Assembly: GCA_021778935.1 (NCBI GenBank)
Contig: JAJYBQ010000132.1
Coordinates: forward strand, 1 to 7,026
Direction of reading: 5' to 3'
DNA: 7,026 bases
Source: Pseudomonadota bacterium
GTDB lineage: Bacteria; Pseudomonadota; Gammaproteobacteria; Burkholderiales; Burkholderiaceae
The translations under genes and the position numbers were made by a program. Below the pieces are notes generated by a model. It was not told where the DNA came from and ran no database searches. It worked only from the letters and a program-made list of their open reading frames with translations. Of the stretch, positions 1 through 6,569 are shown one piece after another (positions within the stretch are counted from its first letter, which is position 1; the number at the start of each line of letters is the position of its first letter).

Positions 1-29
1 GCGGAGGCGGCAGGGCGCCGGACCAGCGC

Positions 30-34
30 AGGAG
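30..34 (+). promoter_or_regulatory. Ribosome binding site of lexA
   Basis: AGGAG lies six bases before the ATG at 41. It is the clearest Shine-Dalgarno sequence in the plus-strand operon and supports this start. No SOS box (CTGT-N8-ACAG type) or promoter can be seen in the 40 bases available, so those elements must lie outside the window. Confidence 0.75.
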
Positions 35-40
35 CTTGCC

Positions 41-676
41 ATGCATCCCGACCCGACCGGCATCTTGACCGCCCGGCAACGCGAGATTCTCGAATTCATT
101 CGCACGACGCTCACGCAAAGCGGCGCTCCGCCGACGCGCGAGGAAATCGCGCGCGCTTTCGGGTTCCGTTCGCTCAACGCCGCGGAACAGCATCTGCAGG
201 CGCTGCAGAAGAAAGGACTGATCGAACTGATTTCCGGAACCTCGCGCGGTATCCGTCTGCACGAATCCGTCCGCGCCGAACCGGCGCGCGAGTTCGGCCT
301 GCCCCTGATCGGCAAGGTCGCGGCGGGCAGCCCCATCCTCGCCCAGGAAAACGTTCTGCGGCATCCGGCCGTGGATCCCGCCACGTTCACGCCTCGCGCC
401 GACTATCTGCTGGAAGTTCGCGGCATGAGCATGCGCGACGCCGGCATCCTCGACGGCGACTGGCTGGCGGTCCACCGGCAGAATCAGGCCCGCAACGGCC
501 AGATCGTCGTGGCCCGCCTGGGCGACGAAGTCACCGTCAAGCGACTGCAGATGCAGGGCTCCCGGGCCGAACTGATCGCCGAAAACCCCGACTACGCCCC
601 CATCGTGGTCGACCTGCGGCGCACGCCCCTGGTCATCGAGGGCCTTGCCGTCGGCGTGATCCGCCCCACGGTATGA
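41..676 (+). CDS. lexA: LexA repressor (SOS response transcriptional repressor and self-cleaving protease)
   Basis: LexA represses SOS genes and cleaves itself when RecA-ssDNA filaments form after DNA damage. The 211 residues match the full family layout. An N-terminal winged helix-turn-helix (about residues 8-73) includes the recognition segment [11 protein letters not shown] (42-52). A short linker follows, then a C-terminal S24 peptidase domain. The cleavage site is Ala95-Gly96 in KVAAGSP, the catalytic serine is Ser130 in RGMSMRD, and the catalytic lysine is Lys167 in EVTVKRL. All parts needed for self-cleavage are present. The C-terminal EGLAVGVIR is typical. The length is slightly above the 202 residues of E. 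coli LexA. The start is supported by AGGAG six bases upstream. It heads the operon with imuB, dnaE2 and imuA, so it probably controls its own transcription and that of the mutasome. Such operon-borne copies are often a second LexA (LexA2); whether the genome has another cannot be seen here. Confidence 0.96.
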   Translation: MHPDPTGILTARQREILEFIRTTLTQSGAPPTREEIARAFGFRSLNAAEQHLQALQKKGLIELISGTSRGIRLHESVRAEPAREFGLPLIGKVAAGSPILAQENVLRHPAVDPATFTPRADYLLEVRGMSMRDAGILDGDWLAVHRQNQARNGQIVVARLGDEVTVKRLQMQGSRAELIAENPDYAPIVVDLRRTPLVIEGLAVGVIRPTV

Positions 677-695
677 ACCGCCCCCTGCCGTCGCC

Positions 696-2072
696 ATGCC
701 TTTCTGGTTTGCCTTCCTGCTGGACCCCTTGCCGCTGCCGTCGCCTCGGCAAGGCATCGAGACCCATGCCATACCGCTATCGGCATGGGCGCAGCGGTTC
801 AGCACACAGGTCGTCCCGCTATCCGGCCCGGACCACGCGGGATTCCTGATCGAAACCGGCGGCAGCGAACGCCTGTTTGGCGGCCGCGCGCAGTTACATC
901 GCAAGATCCTCGACGGCCTGCACGAACAAGGGTTCGCCCCGGACCACATCGCCGCAGCGGGCGCACCCACCCCTGCCGCCGCCCACGCGATTGCCCGAGC
1001 GCGCGCGCTCGGGATGACCGCCGCCCCGGCGCCGCCGGCCGTGGAAATGCACGAGCTCCACGCCGTCCTGGATCGCCTTCCCCTGCGTGCGCTCGCATGG
1101 GAAGTGCCGCTGCTCGATACGCTGGGCGATCTCGGCATCGAAACGGTCGGAGACCTTCTGCGCTTGCCGCGCGATGCATTCGCGCGGCGGTTCGGCACCC
1201 AGCGGCTGGCGGCTCTGGACCGGATTATTGGAACGACCCCGGACCCGCAAGCCTGTCTCCCCGCTCCCGAACGCCTCTGCCTGCACGAGGAGCTTCCCAC
1301 CGCGGCCATCGGCCTGGAATCGCTCCAAGGCCCGCTCATGCGGCTGCTTGGCAGCGTGGAAACATTCCTGCGCGCACGCAACCTGGGCGCTACCGCCCTG
1401 CTGCTGCGCACGCATCACCCCCGGCGCCGCGGAGCAACGCCACCACCGGGCACCACCCCCCTGATGCTCGCAGCACCGGAACGCGATGCCGCCCGGCTGC
1501 AATCCCTGTTCACCGAGCGGCTGACGCGCGCGCACCTGCCGGAAGCGGTCGTCGGCCTCGAACTCGAGATTCTCCGAGCGCATGTCTTTGCGGCATCCAG
1601 CGGCGAGCTGCTGCCGTCGGCCGCCCGGAACCTTCCCGAAGAAGGAGGCGCCGCGCGCCGAAACGCCCGTCAGCTGTGCGAGATGCTCCATGCACGCCTG
1701 GGTTCTGCCGGCGTATTCCAGTTGCAGGCCTGCGACGACCACCGCCCGGAGCGGGCCCATTGCAGCGTCCCGATCTTTTCCTCCCCCGGGCCCATGGCCC
1801 CGCCACCGGCAGCGTTGCGCCCACTCTGGATCCTGTCCCAACCCCTGCGCGTGTCCGAGATCCATCATCCCCAGCCCCGCTACGGCGGCCCCCTGACCCT
1901 GCTCGCCGGACCCGAGCGGATCGAATCGGGGTGGTGGGACTCCCTTCGCCCACGAGCGCATGCCGTGCATCGGGATTACTTCGTCGCCCGCAATGCCCGA
2001 GGCCAGACGCTCTGGATCTACCGCGAACTCGCGATGCCGCGAACATGGTTTTTGCATGGCTTCTTTTCCTGA
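696..2072 (+). CDS. imuB: ImuB, Y-family polymerase-like mutasome hub, lacking the fingers region
   Basis: ImuB is a catalytically inactive Y-family relative that links DnaE2 and ImuA to the sliding clamp during error-prone lesion bypass. In order, the 458 residues show: a first palm strand FWFAFLLDPLPL (3-14); then almost directly the palm segment AWAQRFSTQVV (30-40) and ETGGSERLFGG (53-63); a helix-hairpin-helix region around 138-185 (DLGIETVGDLLRLP, then FARRFG); a little-finger-like domain at about 195-295; and the conserved ImuB C-terminus RDYFVARN (426-433) through WFLHGFF (451-457). The acidic residues of active Y-family enzymes are absent, as is usual for ImuB. About 50 residues normally found between the first strand and the RFTPQV-like segment are missing. 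They do not fit elsewhere, because only 19 bases separate the gene from lexA and the upstream frame has a stop at 657-659. The start at 696 is the only ATG before the conserved part; its Shine-Dalgarno sequence is poor. The stop overlaps dnaE2 by 17 bases. Confidence 0.9.
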   Translation: MPFWFAFLLDPLPLPSPRQGIETHAIPLSAWAQRFSTQVVPLSGPDHAGFLIETGGSERLFGGRAQLHRKILDGLHEQGFAPDHIAAAGAPTPAAAHAIARARALGMTAAPAPPAVEMHELHAVLDRLPLRALAWEVPLLDTLGDLGIETVGDLLRLPRDAFARRFGTQRLAALDRIIGTTPDPQACLPAPERLCLHEELPTAAIGLESLQGPLMRLLGSVETFLRARNLGATALLLRTHHPRRRGATPPPGTTPLMLAAPERDAARLQSLFTERLTRAHLPEAVVGLELEILRAHVFAASSGELLPSAARNLPEEGGAARRNARQLCEMLHARLGSAGVFQLQACDDHRPERAHCSVPIFSSPGPMAPPPAALRPLWILSQPLRVSEIHHPQPRYGGPLTLLAGPERIESGWWDSLRPRAHAVHRDYFVARNARGQTLWIYRELAMPRTWFLHGFFS

Positions 2073-5000
2073 GTACGCGGAACTCCACTGCGTGTCCAAC
2101 TTCTCGTTTCTGCGGGGCGCATCGCATCCGGAGGAACTGCTCGGGCGCGCGCTTGCCCTCGGGTATGCCGGGCTCGCCCTGACCGACGAATGCTCCTTCG
2201 CCGGCGCCGCGCGCGCCCACATCGCCCTGCGCAATGCGCGCGCAACGATCCCGGCCGCGAACCACTTCCGCTTGCTCCACGGCACCGAGATCCGCCTTGC
2301 GAACGGCCCGCTGCTGGTGCTGCTGGCGCAGAATCGCACCGGGTACGGCAACCTCTCCGAACTCGTCACGCGCGCACGCCGCGCCGCCGGCAAGGGTCGG
2401 TACCACATCGATCGCGCGGTGTTCGATGCCAACGAACCCTTGCTGCGCGACACGCTGGCGCTGCTGATCGCCGAGCCGGCGCACGGCATACCGAGCCAGG
2501 ACGCCTGCGACGCCGCCGCGCTGCAGCGGGACGCGGCCTGGCTGCGGGAACGATTCGAAGACCGCGCCGGAATCGCCTGCGAACTGTTGCGCGGCCCCGA
2601 TGACACACGACGGCTCCGCACCCTGCAGTCGCTCGCCCGGCATTACGGCATGCCGCTTGCCGCCGCCGGAGGCGTGCACATGCATGTGCGCAGCCGCAAG
2701 AAGCTGCAGGATGCCGTCACCGCCATCCGGCACGGAATTCCGTTGTCGCGATGCGGAACGCGGCTCTTCCCGAACGCGGAACAGCATTTGCGCTCGCGAG
2801 CGCGTCTGGCACGGATCTATCCGCCCGGACTGCTGGCGCAGTCCGTGGCCATCGCGCAGCGCTGTGCGTTTTCTCTCGATGAGTTGCGCTACGAGTATCC
2901 GGACGAACTCGTCCCCGCCGGGGAAACCCCGGCCACCCATCTGCGCCGGCTCACGCGCGAAGGCGCGGCAGGCCGCTACCCGCAAGGGATCCCCCGATCC
3001 GTGCAGGGCCAGATCGATCATGAACTCGCGCTCATCGGCGATTTGCAGTACGAGCCCTACTTCCTGACCGTACACGACATCGTCCGGTTCGCCCGCGGCC
3101 GCGGCATCCTGTGTCAAGGGCGCGGCTCCGCCGCCAACTCTGCGGTGTGCTACTGCCTCGGGATCACCGAAGTGGATCCCGCCTGCTCGAACCTGCTATT
3201 CGAACGGTTTCTGAGTCGGGAGCGCAACGAACCTCCCGACATCGACGTCGATTTCGAAAATCGCCGCCGGGAAGAAGTGATGCAATACGTCTTCGCCAAA
3301 TACGGACGGGAACGCACCGCCCTTGCCGCCGCCGTCCATACCTACCGGGCGCGCAGCGCGGTGCGCGATCTGGGCGCGGCGCTGGGCCTGCCGGCGGAGC
3401 GGATCGAACGACTGGCGGAGTCGGCATCGCTGCGATTCCGCGAACACGGCCTCGCATCCGACGAGGCCACCGAACGGCCCCGGAGCGCGGGCGAATCGCC
3501 GCGAGCGGACGCGGCAGCGGATTGCACGCCTTCCGAAGACTTCGACCATCCGGCACGGGAGCCGCTCGCCGAACTCCTCCCGCAGCTGATCGGCTTCCCC
3601 CGGCACCTCTCCCAGCACACCGGCGGATTCGTCATCGCACGCGACCGCCTGTCGCGCCTGGTTCCCATCGAAAACGCCGCCATGCCGGGGCGCACCGTCA
3701 TCCAATGGGACAAGGACGATCTCGACGCCCTGGGCCTGCTCAAGGTGGACGTGCTCGCACTGGGCATGCTCTCGTGCCTGCGGCGCGCATTCGATCTCAT
3801 CAATGCGTTCGAGCGCCGCGCCCCATCGCCCCCGATCCCGCCGTACGCGGACGAAGCGCTTTCTCGACCGGCGGCGCTGACGCTCGCGAACATCCCCCGC
3901 GAGGATCCCGCGGTCTACGAAATGCTGAGCCGGGGCGATTCCCTCGGCGTATTCCAGGTCGAATCGCGCGCACAGATGAGCATGCTGCCACGGCTGCGCC
4001 CGCAATGCTTTTACGACCTGGTGATTCAAACCGCGATCGTGCGTCCCGGTCCGATCCAGGGCGGCATGGTGCATCCGTATCTGCGCCGCCGCCAGGGGCT
4101 GGAGGATGTGTCCTACCCGTCACCCGCCGTCAAGGCCGTGCTCGAACGCACACTCGGCGTGCCGATCTTCCAGGAGCAGGTGATGCAACTGGCGATCGTC
4201 GCCGCAGGCTTCACTCCCGGGGGGGCCGATCAGTTGCGGCGCGCCATGGCGTCGTGGAAACGCAAGGGCGGCATCGGCCCGCTCCGCGAAAAACTGGTTT
4301 CCGGCATGCTCGCGCGCGGCTATGGCGACGAATATGCGGAGCGGATCGTGCGCCAGATCGAAGGGTTCGGCGAATACGGTTTCCCCGAGAGCCATGCCGC
4401 CAGCTTCGCATGGCTGGTCTATGTGTCGGCCTGGATCAAATGCCACTACCCCGCAGCGTTCTGCGCCGCGCTGCTCGACTCCCAGCCGATGGGGTTCTAC
4501 GCCCCCGCGCAAATCGTGCGCAGCGCCGTCGACCACGGCGTCCGCGTGCGCCCTGCCTGCGTCGCCGCGAGCGACTGGACCTGCGCACTGGAACCCCACG
4601 AAGGCGATACCGGAACACCCTGCGTGCGCCTGGGACTCTCGCGGATTCGCGGTCTCGCGCAGGAAACCGCGCAACGTATCGTGATGGCACGCATGCAGGC
4701 GCCGTTCCGCAACCTGACCGAGCTGGCCCGGCGCGCGCAGTTGTCCTGCGCCGATCTGGAGCGACTGGCACACGCCGATGCGCTGCGCAGCCTCGCCGGC
4801 GACCGCCGCACGGCCCTCTGGGGCGCCCTGGGCGTCGACCCGCAGGCGCCCCGCCAGGCGCCGCTGGCCGCCGACCCTCCGGCGCACGAATCCGCTCCCG
4901 CACTCGGCGCCCCGACGGAGGAACAGGACATCCTTGCCGACTACCGGCGCACGGGGCTGAGCCTTCGGCGTCATCCGCTCGCCCTGCTGCGCCCTGCGCT

Positions 5001-5334
5001 GCAAACAATGCGGGTGTCGAGCGCCAGCGAAATCGCGCGCGCGCGCGACCGCCAACTGGTCCGTGCCAGCGGCATCGTCATCTGCCGCCAGCGCCCATCC
5101 ACCGCCAAGGGTGTGACCTTCGTCACGCTGGAAGACGAAACCGGCACGGTCAACATCGTCGTACAGCGCACCGTCTCCGAACGATTCGAGCGCGAATTGC
5201 TGGAATCCACCTTGCTCACCGTGTACGGCCAACGCGACTCCGGCGGCCCGGTTCCGCACATGATCGCTGCGCGCCTGGTCAACCACTCCCACCTGTTGAA
5301 CGGACTGATCGGAAAAAGCCATGACTTCCACTGA
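2056..5334 (+). CDS. dnaE2: DnaE2, error-prone DNA polymerase III alpha subunit homologue
   Basis: DnaE2 (also called ImuC) is the catalytic polymerase of the damage-inducible mutasome. The predicted protein has 1092 residues, the usual size, and ends after the OB fold without the C-terminal extension of replicative DnaE. A PHP domain covers about 1-215. It starts YAELHCVSNFSF (7-18), continues with LTDEC (42-46) and ends near GGVHMHV (205-211). Two metal ligands look replaced (HxH becomes H11-C-V13, TDH becomes T43-D44-E45), as is common in DnaE2. The polymerase core has GRGSAANS (355-362), PDIDVDF (394-400) with catalytic Asp395 and Asp397, and KVD (563-565) with the third catalytic aspartate, Asp565. 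RPGPIQGG (663-670) and FGEYGFPESHAASFAWLVY follow, then a helix-hairpin-helix stretch and an OB fold from about 1002. All catalytic residues are intact. An in-frame ATG at 1960 exists, but the extra 32 residues lie over imuB and show no DnaE2 similarity, so 2056 is preferred. There is no clear Shine-Dalgarno sequence; translation probably couples to imuB. Confidence 0.96.
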   Translation: MASFPEYAELHCVSNFSFLRGASHPEELLGRALALGYAGLALTDECSFAGAARAHIALRNARATIPAANHFRLLHGTEIRLANGPLLVLLAQNRTGYGNLSELVTRARRAAGKGRYHIDRAVFDANEPLLRDTLALLIAEPAHGIPSQDACDAAALQRDAAWLRERFEDRAGIACELLRGPDDTRRLRTLQSLARHYGMPLAAAGGVHMHVRSRKKLQDAVTAIRHGIPLSRCGTRLFPNAEQHLRSRARLARIYPPGLLAQSVAIAQRCAFSLDELRYEYPDELVPAGETPATHLRRLTREGAAGRYPQGIPRSVQGQIDHELALIGDLQYEPYFLTVHDIVRFARGRGILCQGRGSAANSAVCYCLGITEVDPACSNLLFERFLSRERNEPPDIDVDFENRRREEVMQYVFAKYGRERTALAAAVHTYRARSAVRDLGAALGLPAERIERLAESASLRFREHGLASDEATERPRSAGESPRADAAADCTPSEDFDHPAREPLAELLPQLIGFPRHLSQHTGGFVIARDRLSRLVPIENAAMPGRTVIQWDKDDLDALGLLKVDVLALGMLSCLRRAFDLINAFERRAPSPPIPPYADEALSRPAALTLANIPREDPAVYEMLSRGDSLGVFQVESRAQMSMLPRLRPQCFYDLVIQTAIVRPGPIQGGMVHPYLRRRQGLEDVSYPSPAVKAVLERTLGVPIFQEQVMQLAIVAAGFTPGGADQLRRAMASWKRKGGIGPLREKLVSGMLARGYGDEYAERIVRQIEGFGEYGFPESHAASFAWLVYVSAWIKCHYPAAFCAALLDSQPMGFYAPAQIVRSAVDHGVRVRPACVAASDWTCALEPHEGDTGTPCVRLGLSRIRGLAQETAQRIVMARMQAPFRNLTELARRAQLSCADLERLAHADALRSLAGDRRTALWGALGVDPQAPRQAPLAADPPAHESAPALGAPTEEQDILADYRRTGLSLRRHPLALLRPALQTMRVSSASEIARARDRQLVRASGIVICRQRPSTAKGVTFVTLEDETGTVNIVVQRTVSERFERELLESTLLTVYGQRDSGGPVPHMIAARLVNHSHLLNGLIGKSHDFH
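4219..4225 (+). repeat. G7 homopolymer inside dnaE2
   Basis: Seven consecutive G residues lie within the codons for the conserved segment FTPGGADQLRRAM of the polymerase core. The reading frame is intact in this copy. Such a run is a possible site of replication slippage or of sequencing error. Confidence 0.9.
5033..5048 (+). repeat. (CG)7 dinucleotide tract inside dnaE2
   Basis: The sequence TCGCGCGCGCGCGCGA is a perfect 16-base palindrome with seven CG units. It encodes the Ala-Arg-Ala-Arg part of SEIARARDR, just before the OB fold of DnaE2. Alternating CG tracts can adopt left-handed DNA and can slip, but here the frame is open. It probably reflects the high GC content and the Ala/Arg codons. 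Confidence 0.9.
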
Positions 5335-6172
5335 ACCGCTTCCCCCCGGCGTCTGGCGCGCCAACGCGCTCGCGCACGACCAGCAGGAACGCTGCGCATC
5401 CAGCGGCTTTGCCGCGCTCGACCGGGAACTTCCCGGCGGCGGCTGGCCGCAGGGCCAACTCATCGAACTGCTGGTCGATCATCCCGGAATTGGAGAACTG
5501 AGCCTGTTGCGGCCCGCCCTGGCCACCGTCACGAAGCGCGGCGCCTCATGCGCATGGGTGCTCCCCTGCGAGCGGCCTCCGGCAGCAGAGCCCGCGGCGC
5601 TACCGTACGCCCCCGCGCTCGCCCAGGCAGGCCTCGACCCGGTCCATCACATTTTCATCCGCCCGGATTCGCCCCGGGAAAGTCACTGGGCACTGGAGCA
5701 GTGTCTGCGCAGCGGACAACTCGGCGCCGTGCTGGGATGGATTCCGGACACGCCGGGCCCGGACGCCGGATTCCATGCGCTCCGGCGACTGCACCTGCTT
5801 GCACAGCGAAACCGGACGCTGGTGTTCATCCTGCGATCCCCGCGCAATGCGCGCACCCCTTCGCCGGCAGCGTTGCGCATCCGGCTCCAGGACGACGCCG
5901 GCCGGCTGTCGGCCTGCATTTTCAAGCGCCGAGGCCAACCCCTGCTCGACCCGGTCCTGCTTCCGGTACACCCCGCAGGATGGCGCGATGCGATGGCGTG
6001 CCCTCCCTGCGAAACCCCATCCGCGGAACCGGCGGAACTCAAAAATGGAATGTCCACGTCTGCACGATCGGCGGCTCGACCCCCGGCATCACGTTCCCGG
6101 AGCGGGAGCAGTATGTCGAACCGCTACGGGTTGATGTCGTACATAGGGCTCCTCCCGGAGCCTTGCGCGTGA
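5321..6172 (+). CDS. imuA: ImuA, RecA-fold accessory protein of the mutasome
   Basis: ImuA is a RecA-like protein that acts with ImuB and DnaE2 in SOS-induced mutagenesis. The family signature is clear at the N-terminus: GVWRANAL (10-17), SGFAALDRELPGGGWP (28-43), IELL (48-51) and GIGELSLLRPAL (56-67). Where RecA has its ATP-binding P-loop, this protein reads HPGIGELSLL, without the GKT/GKS of a Walker A motif, as is usual for ImuA. YAPALAQAGLD and LEQCLRSGQLGAVLGWIP follow, and the conserved part ends with IFKRRG (200-205). The open frame gives 283 residues. From about residue 236 on, the tail is rich in Ser, Arg and Pro, has no family likeness that I recognise, and lies antisense to the gene ending at 6039. 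A natural ImuA end near residue 235-240 is expected, so the last 45 or so residues may be a stop-loss or frameshift extension. The start overlaps the dnaE2 end by 14 bases, with GGAAAAA upstream. The gene is last in the operon, an unusual place for imuA. Confidence 0.85.
   Translation: MTSTEPLPPGVWRANALAHDQQERCASSGFAALDRELPGGGWPQGQLIELLVDHPGIGELSLLRPALATVTKRGASCAWVLPCERPPAAEPAALPYAPALAQAGLDPVHHIFIRPDSPRESHWALEQCLRSGQLGAVLGWIPDTPGPDAGFHALRRLHLLAQRNRTLVFILRSPRNARTPSPAALRIRLQDDAGRLSACIFKRRGQPLLDPVLLPVHPAGWRDAMACPPCETPSAEPAELKNGMSTSARSAARPPASRSRSGSSMSNRYGLMSYIGLLPEPCA
6020..6036. other. Small inverted repeat at the convergent gene ends
   Basis: TCCGC and GCGGA form a perfect 5-bp stem around the 7-base loop GGAACCG. 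It lies inside the imuA frame and just past the stop of the minus-strand gene. Neither strand has a T run after the stem, so it does not qualify as a classical intrinsic terminator, though it could stall polymerase weakly. Confidence 0.35.
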
Positions 6173-6569
6173 TCTGCTCCGGCCGGTCCGTCCCGAGGTT
6201 GCGGGTAAATACGGCATGCACCCCGGGGCCGTGCAATCGCTCGCCGAAAATCACGATCCGCCCGGCATCGGGAATGGAATCCAGGATGTTCCTCCACTGC
6301 CTGCGAGTGATCCCGCCCACCGGGAACGCCGGATCGATCACGACCGGCTGACCCGACAGCGGCTCACGACAGCGCGCGATCACGGCCGAATTGCACTCCC
6401 CGCGCGACGCCGCCAGCAACGCATTGCCATCCGCCGCCGATGCGACCGCCAGCCCAACCGCCAGCCCAACCGCCAGCGCACCCCGTGGCCGGATCCACCG
6501 GCCCCGACCGACCATACATCCAAGGATTCCGCCGTTCCCCACGATCCGCCCGTCCCTGTTTCCTGTCAT
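6039..6569 (-). CDS. Small predicted exported protein of unknown function
   Basis: I do not recognise this 176-residue protein. Near the N-terminus is an Arg-rich stretch (RGRWIRPRG, 22-30), then a hydrophobic core [15 protein letters not shown] (31-45) and a likely signal peptidase site after ASA or ASAA. That suggests export to the periplasm or cell surface. The mature part has two cysteines (GEC and ARC) that could form a disulfide, and a plausible folded segment [20 protein letters not shown]. The start at 6569 overlaps the kinase stop as ATGA and has GGAG five bases upstream. A later in-frame ATG at 6515 would give a shorter, more standard signal peptide. From about 6140 down to the stop the sequence turns rich in Thr, Ser and Cys and unlike the rest. 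In another frame a stop occurs at 6124-6126, so a frameshift near 6135 is possible. Coupling to a histidine kinase suggests a role in the same signalling pathway, which is inference only. Confidence 0.6.
   Translation of the reverse strand: MTGNRDGRIVGNGGILGCMVGRGRWIRPRGALAVGLAVGLAVASAADGNALLAASRGECNSAVIARCREPLSGQPVVIDPAFPVGGITRRQWRNILDSIPDAGRIVIFGERLHGPGVHAVFTRNLGTDRPEQITRKAPGGALCTTSTRSGSTYCSRSGNVMPGVEPPIVQTWTFHF
6145..6164. other. Hairpin between convergent genes, possible weak bidirectional terminator
   Basis: GGCTCC (6147-6152) and GGAGCC (6157-6162) form a perfect 6-bp stem around the loop TCCC. It extends by a G-T wobble and an A-T pair to 6145-6164. It sits just before the imuA stop and within the last part of the minus-strand gene, where a convergent terminator would be useful. 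No T run follows in either direction, so intrinsic termination is doubtful. On the minus strand the stem holds GGAGGAG, which precedes the six-codon frame Met-Tyr-Asp-Ile-Asn-Pro-stop. Confidence 0.4.
6445..6480. repeat. Three 12-base tandem repeats encoding the signal peptide core
   Basis: The unit ACCGCCAGCCCA occurs twice exactly (6445-6456, 6457-6468) and a third time with one change (6469-6480). On the minus strand each unit encodes Gly-Leu-Ala-Val, and the array makes up most of the hydrophobic core of the exported protein. As the unit is a multiple of three, gain or loss of copies keeps the frame and changes only the length of the core by four residues. Confidence 0.9.
6566..6569 (-). 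other. ATGA stop-start overlap of histidine kinase and exported protein
   Basis: Read on the minus strand, the kinase stop TGA (6568-6566) overlaps the ATG of the next gene (6569-6567). GGAG lies five bases before the ATG. Four-base overlaps of this kind usually mean translational coupling and one transcript. Confidence 0.75.

Noticed and set aside
677..695. Possible separate promoter or SOS box between lexA and imuB
   Set aside because: Only 19 bases are available and no CTGT-N8-ACAG pattern is present. I also scanned the CTGT sites inside the operon and none is followed by ACAG at the right spacing.
1960..2055. Upstream start for dnaE2 giving 32 more residues
   Set aside because: The added residues overlap imuB, are Ser/Arg/Cys-rich and have no counterpart in DnaE2, whose conserved start FPEYAELHC follows the ATG at 2056.
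894..2621. Long minus-strand open frame of 575 codons across imuB and dnaE2
   Set aside because: It lies antisense to two genes with clear family motifs, shows no recognisable domain, and is an expected by-product of high GC content. The same holds for the antisense frames at 1510-3117 and 4120-5463.
2056..2700. Degenerate PHP metal ligands in DnaE2 as a novelty
   Set aside because: Loss of PHP metal-binding residues is a known trait of many DnaE2 proteins, so it is noted in the annotation only. The same holds for the missing Walker A motif in ImuA.
3111..5324. Plus-strand frame of 737 codons within dnaE2
   Set aside because: It is the shifted frame of dnaE2, extremely rich in Arg, Pro and Ala, with no motif. 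The frame at 785-2182 within imuB is rejected for the same reason.
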